A DNA stretch of 64,000 nucleotides, from the NCBI RefSeq assembly GCF_025567045.1, contig NZ_JAOQJK010000003.1, positions 248,001 through 312,000 on the forward strand. Reading direction: 5' to 3'. The translations under genes and the position numbers were made by a program. Position 1 is the stretch's first letter; each line of letters opens with the position of its first letter. Shown in pieces: positions 54,613 through 62,893 of this stretch. The stretch is from Barnesiella propionica. Lineage in GTDB: Bacteria > Bacteroidota > Bacteroidia > Bacteroidales > Barnesiellaceae. The notes under the pieces are model-generated. The model was not told the origin of the DNA and did no database searches. It saw only the letters and a program-made list of their open reading frames with translations.

Positions 54613-55959
54613 ATGAATAAAACGATTATCAAGAATGCGACCATCATCAACGAGGGAAGTCGTTTCACCGGTCATGTGCTTATCGACGGAGAATATATAA
54701 GTTCCGTCATAAACGGAAAATTACCTGAATACATAGAGAAGGAAGCCATGCGTATCATAGATGCAAGAGGAAAATGGCTCATACCGGGAGTTATTGACGA
54801 TCAGGTACATTTCAGAGAACCGGGACTCACCCACAAGGCCGATCTTGCAACCGAATCCAGAGCTGCTGTGGCCGGTGGTGTAACTTCATTTATGGATATG
54901 CCAAATACCCTGCCACAAACGACATCTTTAGACGCACTCAAATGGAAATGGGACAGGGCTGCAGAAACCTCCGTAGCCAATTATTCATTTTACATCGGTG
55001 CCACTAACGATAATGCAAATGTATTGAGACAGGCAGATTTCAGTAAAGTTTGCGGAATAAAAATTTTCCTGGGTTCTTCTACCGGAAATATGCTGGTAAA
55101 TAAAAAAGAAACCTTAAAACGCATTTTCTCCGAAAATCAAGCGCTTATCGCCGTACATTGCGAAAAAGAAGAAATCATTACACGAAACCGGATTTATTAT
55201 ACACAGCGTTTCGGAGAAGAACTTCCGATCTTCTTTCACCCTCTTATCCGCAGTACCGAAGCTTGTTACGCTTCTTCATCCGAAGCTGTAGAACTGGCTG
55301 TCAAAACGGGTGCCAGACTTCATTTACTTCATTTATCTACTGGAAAAGAATTATCATTATTGGAAAGCAAACCCTTATCTGAAAAGAAAATTACCGCAGA
55401 AGTATGCGTACATCATTTGTGGTTTGACGATAATGATTATGCCGATTATGGCAACCTCATAAAATGGAACCCGGCTATAAAAACATTTGGAGACCGGATT
55501 GCCCTTACCGATGGCGTACAAGATAACCGAATCGATATCATTGCAACAGACCACGCCCCCCATTTGCTCTCCGAAAAACAAGGCTCATGCCTTAAAGCCG
55601 CATCGGGAGGACCTTTAATTCAGCATTCTTTACAGGTCATGCTGGAAAAACACAAACAAAATATATTTTCTCTGGAAAAAATAGTAGAAAAAATGTGTCA
55701 TGCCCCAGCTACTCTTTTCAAAATAAGAAAACGAGGATATATACGCCCGGGATATTATGCAGATCTGGTACTTATCAACCCGGATAAAAAATATACTGTA
55801 AGCCATGGAAACATATTGTCAAAATGCGGCTGGTCTCCATTCGAAGGGCATACATTCCCTTGTACCATCGAACAGACTTTTGTAAACGGCATAACAGCCT
55901 ACCAAGACGGCGTTGTAAACGACAAGTGCAAAGGAAAATTACTATATTTCGACAATTAA
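54613..55959 (+). CDS. pyrC: Dihydroorotase
   Basis: 448 residues, the class I type. It forms dihydroorotate from carbamoyl aspartate in pyrimidine synthesis. The metal site is [10 protein letters not shown], in which Gln64 stands where the usual His of HxH is found; H66 is kept. From memory, this Gln form is normal in Bacteroidetes enzymes. Other blocks: [11 protein letters not shown] (the lysine region), [13 protein letters not shown] and IATDHAPH. Downstream is a terminator shared with the converging small lipoprotein gene. Confidence 0.94.
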   Translation: MNKTIIKNATIINEGSRFTGHVLIDGEYISSVINGKLPEYIEKEAMRIIDARGKWLIPGVIDDQVHFREPGLTHKADLATESRAAVAGGVTSFMDMPNTLPQTTSLDALKWKWDRAAETSVANYSFYIGATNDNANVLRQADFSKVCGIKIFLGSSTGNMLVNKKETLKRIFSENQALIAVHCEKEEIITRNRIYYTQRFGEELPIFFHPLIRSTEACYASSSEAVELAVKTGARLHLLHLSTGKELSLLESKPLSEKKITAEVCVHHLWFDDNDYADYGNLIKWNPAIKTFGDRIALTDGVQDNRIDIIATDHAPHLLSEKQGSCLKAASGGPLIQHSLQVMLEKHKQNIFSLEKIVEKMCHAPATLFKIRKRGYIRPGYYADLVLINPDKKYTVSHGNILSKCGWSPFEGHTFPCTIEQTFVNGITAYQDGVVNDKCKGKLLYFDN

Positions 55960-56013
55960 TCTGCATTTAACAATTCGGATTTTGAAATAAGAAAAATTTC
56001 TTTTCGCCATAAA

Positions 56014-56042
56014 AAAAGGAGACAAAGTTTTGTCTCCTTTTT
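56014..56042. terminator. Terminator after pyrC
   Basis: AAAAAGGAGACAAA / TTTGTCTCCTTTTT with a short loop, T run on both strands. Confidence 0.9.
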
Positions 56043-56085
56043 CAATATATATAGTATCCATCCATTACGCAGCATCTCATATTCA

Positions 56086-56124
56086 CAAAAAAAATAGAGC
56101 CACCTCATGCCGAGGCAGCTCTAT
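56086..56124 (-). terminator. Terminator of the small lipoprotein gene
   Basis: On the minus strand ATAGAGCTGCCTC and GAGGTGGCTCTAT pair around a five-base loop and are followed by eight T. It lies 30 bp after the stop. Confidence 0.9.
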
Positions 56125-56153
56125 CAACTTTCTTTTTGTTCTGGTTGCTTGGA

Positions 56154-56357
56154 TTATTCAGCTACAACTTCAGTAGCAGCAGCTTCAACAGCAACTGCAG
56201 TATCGGCAGCAGTAGAATCAACTACAACCTCAGTTGCTTCTTCTACAACAACAGCTGCAGTATCAGTAGCAGCTTCAGTAGATTCAGCAGTTTTAGAACC
56301 GCAAGAAGCGAAAGACATTGCGAAAGCAACAGCAAAGAACAAGACTAACTTTTTCAT
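56154..56357 (-). CDS. Small Ala/Val/Glu-rich lipoprotein
   Basis: 67 residues. The first 20 form a lipoprotein signal with lipobox SFASC, and the mature part is a low-complexity Ala/Val/Thr/Glu/Asp sequence with near-repeats of EAATD / AAVVVEEA / TEVVVDSTA. There is a -7 box upstream and a strong terminator downstream, so it is a separate transcription unit and probably well expressed. Similar tiny lipoproteins occur in Bacteroides. Function is unknown. Confidence 0.82.
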   Translation of the reverse strand: MKKLVLFFAVAFAMSFASCGSKTAESTEAATDTAAVVVEEATEVVVDSTAADTAVAVEAAATEVVAE

Positions 56358-56406
56358 TTTCTTTAAATTAAAGATAAAACAATAATTTTCTGCTTCAAAA
56401 ACAGTT

Positions 56407-56414
56407 CAAAGGTA
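56407..56414 (-). promoter_or_regulatory. Putative -7 box of the small lipoprotein gene
   Basis: TACCTTTG on the minus strand, about 50 bp before the ATG at 56357. Confidence 0.5.
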
Positions 56415-56499
56415 GACATTATTTTTATATATTGTACACTTCATCCCTCTTTTTTTTCAAAAAAATGTTTTTTTCTCCCAAAAAGAAGGAAAATCCTCA

Positions 56500-58161
56500 C
56501 TAATTAGTATATAAATACCGCTTTATACTTCTTTTCGGAGTCTTTTCAAACTCAGTAGGATAAAGTTGGATACGTGATATATTCTCGTATGGTGCCACAG
56601 ATTTATTCAAATTTTTTCTGACTTCCTCCATAGTAACAGGCAAATCGGCATTACTCAGCCCGTAACTATCCATTGCCTCGTAATCCGGATAAACAAGAGC
56701 CACCAGTTTTCCATCCCTTTCTACCACAAGACTTTCGGCTACAAATGGCATATTATTCAGCTTCGCTTCTATTTCCTCGGGGTATATATTCTGACCCGAT
56801 GCATTCAATATCATGGTCTTATAGCGTCCTTTGATAAATATAGTACCGTCTTTACCCATCGTACCCATATCTCCCGTATGTAACCAGCCATCTGCATCAA
56901 GTACAGCTTTTGTCGCCTCTTCATTCTTATAATATCCTGCCATAACATGCTCTCCCCGTACACATATTTCTCCAGGTATGTTTTCCGGATCGGCAGAATC
57001 TATTTTTGCCTCCATATATCCGGTCAGGATATGCCCCGAAGAACCCGCCTGAAATTCTCTATGCGGAGTATAACTGATTAAAGGAGCGCATTCGGTCATT
57101 CCATAACCCACTGTAAACGGGAATTTGATTTTTCTCAAAAAATCTTCCACCTCCCTGTTCAAAGGAGCTCCCCCTACTATAACTTCTTCAAACCTTCCTC
57201 CGAAAGCATCGACCAGTTTTTTCCTTACCTGATTATATATTTGATGATCCAGTATAGGAATGCTCAATGCCAGTTTCATCGCACCTTTGCTCAACATAGG
57301 CTGAATCATTTTTTTATATATTTTTTCCAGAATAAGAGGTACACAAATTACAAGATTAGGTTTAACCTCGCTCATCGCCTTCAACAAAATCTTCGGTGAA
57401 GGTATTTTTCCTAATAATGTAATATGGGAACCAACGGCCAGAGGAACCAGCAAATCGAAAGCACAGCCATACGCATGAGCCAAGGGAAGAAAAGAAAGGC
57501 ATTTACTTTCACGATAATGCAGTTTCGAACGAATACCGAAAACAACATTTCCGGCCAGATTATTACCGGTAAGCATCACCCCTTTACTAAAGCCTGTAGT
57601 CCCGGATGTATAGTTAATGAGAGAAACCTTGCTGTTTTCTAACTCGGCATATTTTACATCTTTACGGGAAAAACCACTCGGGTATGCAGCCTTGAATCTT
57701 CGGGTCATACCGCGTAAACATTTTTCAATCTCTTCACCGTCCCGCTGAGCCAGACAGCCGAAATCGGTCAATGAAATAGCCGCCCTCAGTTGTTTCAGTT
57801 TGTCCATTTCTATATTTTCCCATATCTGGTCGCTTGTAAACAGTAACACCGAGTCGGAATGATTAACGATATGTTGTACGTCTCCCGGATTAAACTCCTG
57901 CAAAATAGGTACAATGATGGCTCCATAAGTAACGGCAGCAAAAAAAGCGATACACCACCTGGGAGTATTTTTTCCTACCAGAGCGATTTTGTCTCCCCTC
58001 CGTATCTTACAATGACGAAAAAGAAGATGCAACCGGGCTATCTCTTTTGCGACTTCCTGATAAGTATATGTTTTTTGTTCATTATAATCGGTCAAGGCCG
58101 GGAGCTCCCAGTTTTCTTTAAAACTCCGCTCATATATTTTTATAAAATTTTCTTCTATCAT
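56500..58161 (-). CDS. Long-chain acyl-CoA synthetase / AMP-binding enzyme
   Basis: 553 residues. The AMP-binding loop is INYTSGTTGFSKG (near 200), followed by GYGMTECAPLIS and WLHTGDMG. The C-terminal Lys in KTPKRSIKRYL is the adenylation lysine region. It activates a fatty or similar acid to the acyl-CoA. Bacteroidales keep several such enzymes; the natural substrate is not clear. Single gene with a -7 box upstream. Confidence 0.93.
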   Translation of the reverse strand: MIEENFIKIYERSFKENWELPALTDYNEQKTYTYQEVAKEIARLHLLFRHCKIRRGDKIALVGKNTPRWCIAFFAAVTYGAIIVPILQEFNPGDVQHIVNHSDSVLLFTSDQIWENIEMDKLKQLRAAISLTDFGCLAQRDGEEIEKCLRGMTRRFKAAYPSGFSRKDVKYAELENSKVSLINYTSGTTGFSKGVMLTGNNLAGNVVFGIRSKLHYRESKCLSFLPLAHAYGCAFDLLVPLAVGSHITLLGKIPSPKILLKAMSEVKPNLVICVPLILEKIYKKMIQPMLSKGAMKLALSIPILDHQIYNQVRKKLVDAFGGRFEEVIVGGAPLNREVEDFLRKIKFPFTVGYGMTECAPLISYTPHREFQAGSSGHILTGYMEAKIDSADPENIPGEICVRGEHVMAGYYKNEEATKAVLDADGWLHTGDMGTMGKDGTIFIKGRYKTMILNASGQNIYPEEIEAKLNNMPFVAESLVVERDGKLVALVYPDYEAMDSYGLSNADLPVTMEEVRKNLNKSVAPYENISRIQLYPTEFEKTPKRSIKRYLYTN

Positions 58162-58187
58162 ACGTCTGTTTTTTTAGACACCTTATG

Positions 58188-58195
58188 CAAATATA
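58188..58195 (-). promoter_or_regulatory. Putative -7 box of the acyl-CoA synthetase gene
   Basis: TATATTTG on the minus strand, 27 bp before the ATG at 58161. Confidence 0.5.
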
Positions 58196-58270
58196 TAATG
58201 AATCTTTCTAAAATGCACCTAATTACACATAATGATTGTTTCTCCCACTGCTAAATTCGCATAAAATGAG

Positions 58271-58278
58271 TAACTTTG
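58271..58278 (+). promoter_or_regulatory. Putative -7 box of mtaB
   Basis: TAACTTTG, 35 bp before the ATG at 58313; no good -33. Confidence 0.4.
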
Positions 58279-58312
58279 AACCGCTTTTTAAGTTTAAAAT
58301 ATCAGGAATATA

Positions 58313-59635
58313 ATGATAGATTCCAGCACTTTTGAAAACAAAACAGCCGCATACTTTACACTGGGATGCAAACTAAACTTCGCAGAGACTTCGACGATAG
58401 GACGTATTCTGGAAGAAAACGGAATACGCAAAGTCCGTAACGGAGAAAAGGCGGATATTTGCATCATTAATACATGTTCGGTGACAGAACTGGCAGATAA
58501 AAAATGCCGGCAGACCATTCGCAGGATTGCCAGAAAACATCCCGGAGCCTTCATTGTCGTGACCGGATGTTATGCACAATTAAAACCCGATGAGGTGGCC
58601 CACATACCCGACGTGGACTTGGTACTGGGAGCTGAACAGAAACTGGATATCATTAAATATCTGGGATCGCTCGATAAAGAAGAAAACGGTCATATTATCA
58701 CGACACAAAGTAAAGATATACGTCAATTCAGCCCTTCTTGTTCCAAAGGGGACCGGACACGCTACTTTCTAAAAGTGCAGGACGGCTGTGATTATTTCTG
58801 CACCTATTGTACCATCCCTCTTGCCAGAGGGCGCAGCCGGAGCGGTACGATAGAACAAATGGTAAAACAAGCCGAAGAAGTAGCCTCGGCAGGAGGAAAA
58901 GAAATTGTTATTACAGGTGTCAATATAGGAGACTTCGGCAAAAATACAGGAGAGACTTTTTTTGAGCTTATCCAGGCACTCGACCAGGTAGAAGGCATTG
59001 AAAGGTATCGTATATCTTCCATAGAACCGAATCTCCTGACCGACGAGATCATCGAATATGTCGCATCGTCCCGCCGCTTCGCCCCCCACTTCCATATTCC
59101 CCTGCAATCAGGAAGCGATGAAGTATTGAAACTGATGCACCGTCGTTACGATACCGCGCTTTTCGCTCATAAAATAGAGAAAATAAAAACAACCATACCT
59201 GATGCTTTTATAGGAGTAGATCTGATCGTAGGGGTGCGCGGAGAAACTGAAAAACTTTTCGAAAATGCATACCAATTCGTAAAAGGTCTCGACATATCGC
59301 AACTACATGTATTTACATATTCGGAACGGCCTAATACTCTGGCCCTGAAAATAGACCATATCGTGCCTCCTGCCGAACGGCATGAACGTTGCCGGCGTAT
59401 GCTGGAATTATCGGACGAGAAACTTCGCAGGTTCTACGAATCCCATCAGGGAGAATCACGCCCTGTCTTGTTCGAACAGCCGGCCAAAGGAGCTCCCATG
59501 CATGGATTTACAGACAACTATATCCGGGTGGAAATGCCGTTCAAAAAAGATTTTGTAAACACCACTCATTTCGTAAGATTAGGAAGTTTCAATGAAACAG
59601 GCGACGCTCTTACCGTTGCTTCGGTAGAATCATAA
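58313..59635 (+). CDS. mtaB: tRNA t6A37 methylthiotransferase MtaB
   Basis: 440 residues. N-terminal cluster cysteines C19, C55 and C86; radical SAM cysteines C159, C163 and C166 in GCDYFCTYCTIPLARGRSRSG. The TRAM domain sits at the C-terminus. The enzyme adds a methylthio group to t6A at position 37 of certain tRNAs. The LPLAT gene follows after 10 bp, so mtaB, the acyltransferase and the GT2 are probably one transcript. Confidence 0.95.
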   Translation: MIDSSTFENKTAAYFTLGCKLNFAETSTIGRILEENGIRKVRNGEKADICIINTCSVTELADKKCRQTIRRIARKHPGAFIVVTGCYAQLKPDEVAHIPDVDLVLGAEQKLDIIKYLGSLDKEENGHIITTQSKDIRQFSPSCSKGDRTRYFLKVQDGCDYFCTYCTIPLARGRSRSGTIEQMVKQAEEVASAGGKEIVITGVNIGDFGKNTGETFFELIQALDQVEGIERYRISSIEPNLLTDEIIEYVASSRRFAPHFHIPLQSGSDEVLKLMHRRYDTALFAHKIEKIKTTIPDAFIGVDLIVGVRGETEKLFENAYQFVKGLDISQLHVFTYSERPNTLALKIDHIVPPAERHERCRRMLELSDEKLRRFYESHQGESRPVLFEQPAKGAPMHGFTDNYIRVEMPFKKDFVNTTHFVRLGSFNETGDALTVASVES

Positions 59636-59645
59636 ACAATAACCT

Positions 59646-60557
59646 ATGAACAAAGAGACTCTGCAGGACATCTTTTACTTTCCTCTGTATCTTTATTTCA
59701 AGATACACGCCATGCTTCCTCTGCCTGTATTGTATATTCTCGCAGATATTCTTTATCTGCCCTTATTCTATATAGTAAGATACCGGCGAAAACTGGTTTT
59801 CCAAAATATGAAAAACTCATTTCCCGAAAAAAACACAAATGAGTTACGCAAAATGGAGAAAGCTTTTTACCGCCATTTTTGTAATTATATCGTAGAAACC
59901 ATAAAGCTAATGCATATCTCTGATAAAGAGATGCGCCGGAGAATGGTTTTCGAAAATACCGAAGTCGTTGAGGAGTGTTTCAGGCGTAACCAGTCTATCA
60001 TTATCTTGCTGGGACATTACGGCAACTGGGAATGGGTACCTTCAGTCACGCTGTGGACCGATATGGGACAAGCTACTTTCGCTCAGATATACCGTCCTTT
60101 AAAGAACCGATGGTTCGACCGTTTTTTTCTTAAACTTCGTTCCCGGTTCGGCTCGGTAAGCATTCCTAAAGCCGACACATTACGGGAAATACTCAAAATG
60201 AGAAACTCCGGAAAACCCTCCATAACCGGATTTATGGCTGACCAGACACCGTCTCCCGCCAATATACACCATTGGGTAAAGTTCCTGAACCAGGAGACTG
60301 CCGCCCTGACAGGTTTTGAAAAAATAGCCAGGAAAACAGGATTTTCCGTACTTTTCTTCGATGTGGAAGTTATCAAAAGAGGATATTATAAAACTACCAT
60401 ACGTGTCATAGAATCCGATCCAAAGTCCGTTCCCGAATATACCATTACCGACAGGTACATGAATCTCATGGAAAAATGTATCCTGAGAAAACCGGAATAC
60501 TGGCTGTGGACGCACAAACGATGGAAATATCATCATCAAGATTTCCCCAATACCTGA
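59646..60557 (+). CDS. LpxL/HtrB-like lipid A acyltransferase
   Basis: 303 residues. N-terminal hydrophobic anchor (about 10-45). LPLAT active site H124-YGNW-E129, in LLGHYGNWEW. Length and motif order fit the Kdo-dependent late acyltransferases that complete lipid A, though the related phospholipid-type role cannot be excluded. It is followed 5 bp later by a GT2 gene. Confidence 0.9.
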   Translation: MNKETLQDIFYFPLYLYFKIHAMLPLPVLYILADILYLPLFYIVRYRRKLVFQNMKNSFPEKNTNELRKMEKAFYRHFCNYIVETIKLMHISDKEMRRRMVFENTEVVEECFRRNQSIIILLGHYGNWEWVPSVTLWTDMGQATFAQIYRPLKNRWFDRFFLKLRSRFGSVSIPKADTLREILKMRNSGKPSITGFMADQTPSPANIHHWVKFLNQETAALTGFEKIARKTGFSVLFFDVEVIKRGYYKTTIRVIESDPKSVPEYTITDRYMNLMEKCILRKPEYWLWTHKRWKYHHQDFPNT

Positions 60558-60562
60558 TAACT

Positions 60563-61555
60563 ATGAAACCTATAGCCGTTATCATCCTTAACTGGAACGG
60601 AGAAAAACTGCTCCGGGAATTTTTACCTTCCGTTTGCCGCTACACGCCGGAGAACATAGCAGATATCATAGTAGCGGATAATGGCTCTACCGATGCATCC
60701 GTTCCGTTGCTCAAAGAGAAATTTCCCCGGGTTAGGTTGCTCGAACTGGGAAAAAACTACGGATTTGCCGAAGGATATAACAGAGCTATCGGCTCATTAG
60801 ATTATCCCTACGTCGTTTTACTGAATTCCGATGTGGAAGTCTCTGAAAACTGGTTGCCTCCACTTTATGAATACTGTGAAACGCATACGGATGTAGCCGC
60901 TTGCCAACCTAAAATAAGATCCTACTGGAATAAGGAATATTTCGAATATGCAGGTGCATCGGGAGGATACCTGGATAAATACGGTTTCCCTTTTTGCCGG
61001 GGACGCATATTCAACACGATTGAAAAAGATAACGGCCAATATGATAATAATACGGATATATTCTGGGCTACGGGAGCTTGTCTTTTTATCCGCACCGAAA
61101 TATATAAAAAAGCCGGAGGACTGGATAAAGAGTTTTTCGCCCATATGGAAGAGATAGATCTTTGCTGGAGAGTCCTTTTATTGGGAAAACGCATTGCGGT
61201 CGTTCCGCAAAGCATAGTATATCACCTGGGAGGAGCCACACTATCTGCGTCAAACCCGCGAAAAACCTATCTCAATTTCCGAAATAATTTATTGATGTTA
61301 TATAAGAACCTTCCCCGTAAAGAAGGGAAAAAGATTTTATTCTTTCGCAGATTATATGACACGGCCGCACTATTCAAATTCCTGCTCTCCGGAAAAACAA
61401 GAGACGCAAAAGCGATATGGGATGCACATAACGATTTCAGGAAAATGAGCAAGCGATATGTTCATCAGCCACAAAAGAATTTGCTGAACTCTTTTCCCGA
61501 GGGAAAAAGAAATCTTACATGGAATTATTTCCTGAAAGGCAAGAAAACATTTTAA
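60563..61555 (+). CDS. Glycosyltransferase family 2, rhamnosyltransferase-like
   Basis: 330 residues from the ATG at 60563, just before the NWNG motif (AVIILNWNGEKLL); an earlier ATG at 60476 would overlap the acyltransferase gene by 82 bp. Conserved blocks: VADNGSTD, NSDVEVSENWLPPL and ATGACLFIRTEIY, then EEIDLCWR. This is the WbbL/GT2 type that adds a sugar to a surface glycan. Its acceptor is unknown. It ends just before the converging transglutaminase-like gene. Confidence 0.9.
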   Translation: MKPIAVIILNWNGEKLLREFLPSVCRYTPENIADIIVADNGSTDASVPLLKEKFPRVRLLELGKNYGFAEGYNRAIGSLDYPYVVLLNSDVEVSENWLPPLYEYCETHTDVAACQPKIRSYWNKEYFEYAGASGGYLDKYGFPFCRGRIFNTIEKDNGQYDNNTDIFWATGACLFIRTEIYKKAGGLDKEFFAHMEEIDLCWRVLLLGKRIAVVPQSIVYHLGGATLSASNPRKTYLNFRNNLLMLYKNLPRKEGKKILFFRRLYDTAALFKFLLSGKTRDAKAIWDAHNDFRKMSKRYVHQPQKNLLNSFPEGKRNLTWNYFLKGKKTF

Positions 61556-61559
61556 CCTG

Positions 61560-62744
61560 TTACCGGCCTATCGGCTGTATATCCCGGCGAACCGCTTTCG
61601 AAATCTCGAACATGACATAAGAAGGTTCCCGGGCTTCCAGTTTATCTTTCACCTTTTCATATTGCCCGGCTGCATATTCCCGGGATTTATCGAACGTAAT
61701 ACGGGATATCTCGTTTTGCGATTTCTGATTCAGAGTAGAATCAAGCTGTTCTTCGGGAAAATAATCATCTAAATTAACATCTCCTATAAGCGTCAGTTCG
61801 AGAAATTCTTTTTTTGTATGAGCCTTGTCCAGATAATATCCTATGAACATATGGGACGGTGTGCGTACCAGAATAGGGTCTATATTTATCGCTTTCAACA
61901 GCGAGGCGAACAAACAACAACCGTCCACACAATTGATCTGGGCAGATTCTATAGCATCTCCGACCGGACGTACTCTTTGGGCAAAAACTTTATTGGAAGC
62001 CAAACTGTTGGCCGATATGGAACTGTATTTAAAATCCCTTTTCTGCAGAACGTTCCACAAAGCGTACACTTGATTCTGCACAGCATTCGGGCGCTGGGAT
62101 TGATATCCCGAAAATCGGTTCACAATACGTGTATTTAAAGCTTCGCGTAATATTTTATCGATCTGCGGATTTTCTTCATTTACGTACGCAGCAAACATAA
62201 TACTTGTTTCCTTGAACTTCCCGTTCCTGTCATTATACCCTATGATACAGTCGTTAATGCTTCTCATCATCATGGTATGCACCTCTTGTTGCAACTCTTT
62301 CCCATCCAACGATACACCCACGGTAACACTGACGGGAATAGGCTGTACGTTATTTTTCAGTTCTTCAAAATTCCAGGCCATATTGGGGTATAAAAGATAA
62401 GATTTCTTTGCCTGAGGAAGAAAAAACTCTGTTTCGGTACGGGAAAAGAACGGTGTCGCTTCAACCGTAACTTTCACACGGCTATTAGAATGTTTAGGAG
62501 TAATACGTATCCCGATATACGATTTAGGATTTCCAAGATAAAGTGTATCGCTCGGCTGAATCAACAATGTATCGTTATTCGCGAGCGAGAGGATAAGAGA
62601 AGGAAAAAAATTTCCGTCCAGATCATCGGCAACCTCATAGCTGCCTACAAAAATATCATTACGGAAAATATAAAATACGGGACCACCCACAAGAATCAAC
62701 AACAATACGACAAATCCTATCCACTTTCCTAACCTGCTTTTCAT
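61560..62744 (-). CDS. Membrane-anchored transglutaminase-like protein
   Basis: 394 residues. An N-terminal membrane helix (about 8-28) anchors a periplasmic beta domain (about 35-160). The C-terminal part (about 170-394) is transglutaminase-like: C272 in INCVDGCCLFASLLKAI and H298 in TPSHMFIGYYLD fit a Cys-His core. In bacteria these domains are usually peptidases or amidases rather than true cross-linkers. Converges on the GT2 gene with a 4-bp gap. Function unknown. Confidence 0.78.
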   Translation of the reverse strand: MKSRLGKWIGFVVLLLILVGGPVFYIFRNDIFVGSYEVADDLDGNFFPSLILSLANNDTLLIQPSDTLYLGNPKSYIGIRITPKHSNSRVKVTVEATPFFSRTETEFFLPQAKKSYLLYPNMAWNFEELKNNVQPIPVSVTVGVSLDGKELQQEVHTMMMRSINDCIIGYNDRNGKFKETSIMFAAYVNEENPQIDKILREALNTRIVNRFSGYQSQRPNAVQNQVYALWNVLQKRDFKYSSISANSLASNKVFAQRVRPVGDAIESAQINCVDGCCLFASLLKAINIDPILVRTPSHMFIGYYLDKAHTKKEFLELTLIGDVNLDDYFPEEQLDSTLNQKSQNEISRITFDKSREYAAGQYEKVKDKLEAREPSYVMFEISKAVRRDIQPIGR

Positions 62745-62765
62745 TTCAGCTATTTTTATCTATCA

Positions 62766-62773
62766 CAAATATA
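62766..62773 (-). promoter_or_regulatory. Putative -7 box of the transglutaminase-like gene
   Basis: TATATTTG on the minus strand, 22 bp before the ATG at 62744; no clear -33. Confidence 0.5.
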
Positions 62774-62833
62774 CATGATTTTTTTCCGAATGCTATCTAA
62801 CAGCAAGCAAAGATTTTATATTTGATTATTGTT

Positions 62834-62873
62834 AAAAACAAAGTATCCCATCTGCATTGAAGACGGGATACTT
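62834..62873 (-). terminator. Terminator after sufS
   Basis: AAAGTATCCC / GGGATACTTT with a 14-base loop, followed on the minus strand by TGTTTTTAAC. Confidence 0.85.
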
Positions 62874-62893
62874 TATTTCCAAAAAACTCTATT

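Noticed and set aside
56107..56385. Plus-strand frames of 92 and 70 codons, Ser/Thr-rich
   Set aside because: Mirror images of the Ala/Val/Glu-rich lipoprotein. The minus strand has the lipobox, promoter and terminator.
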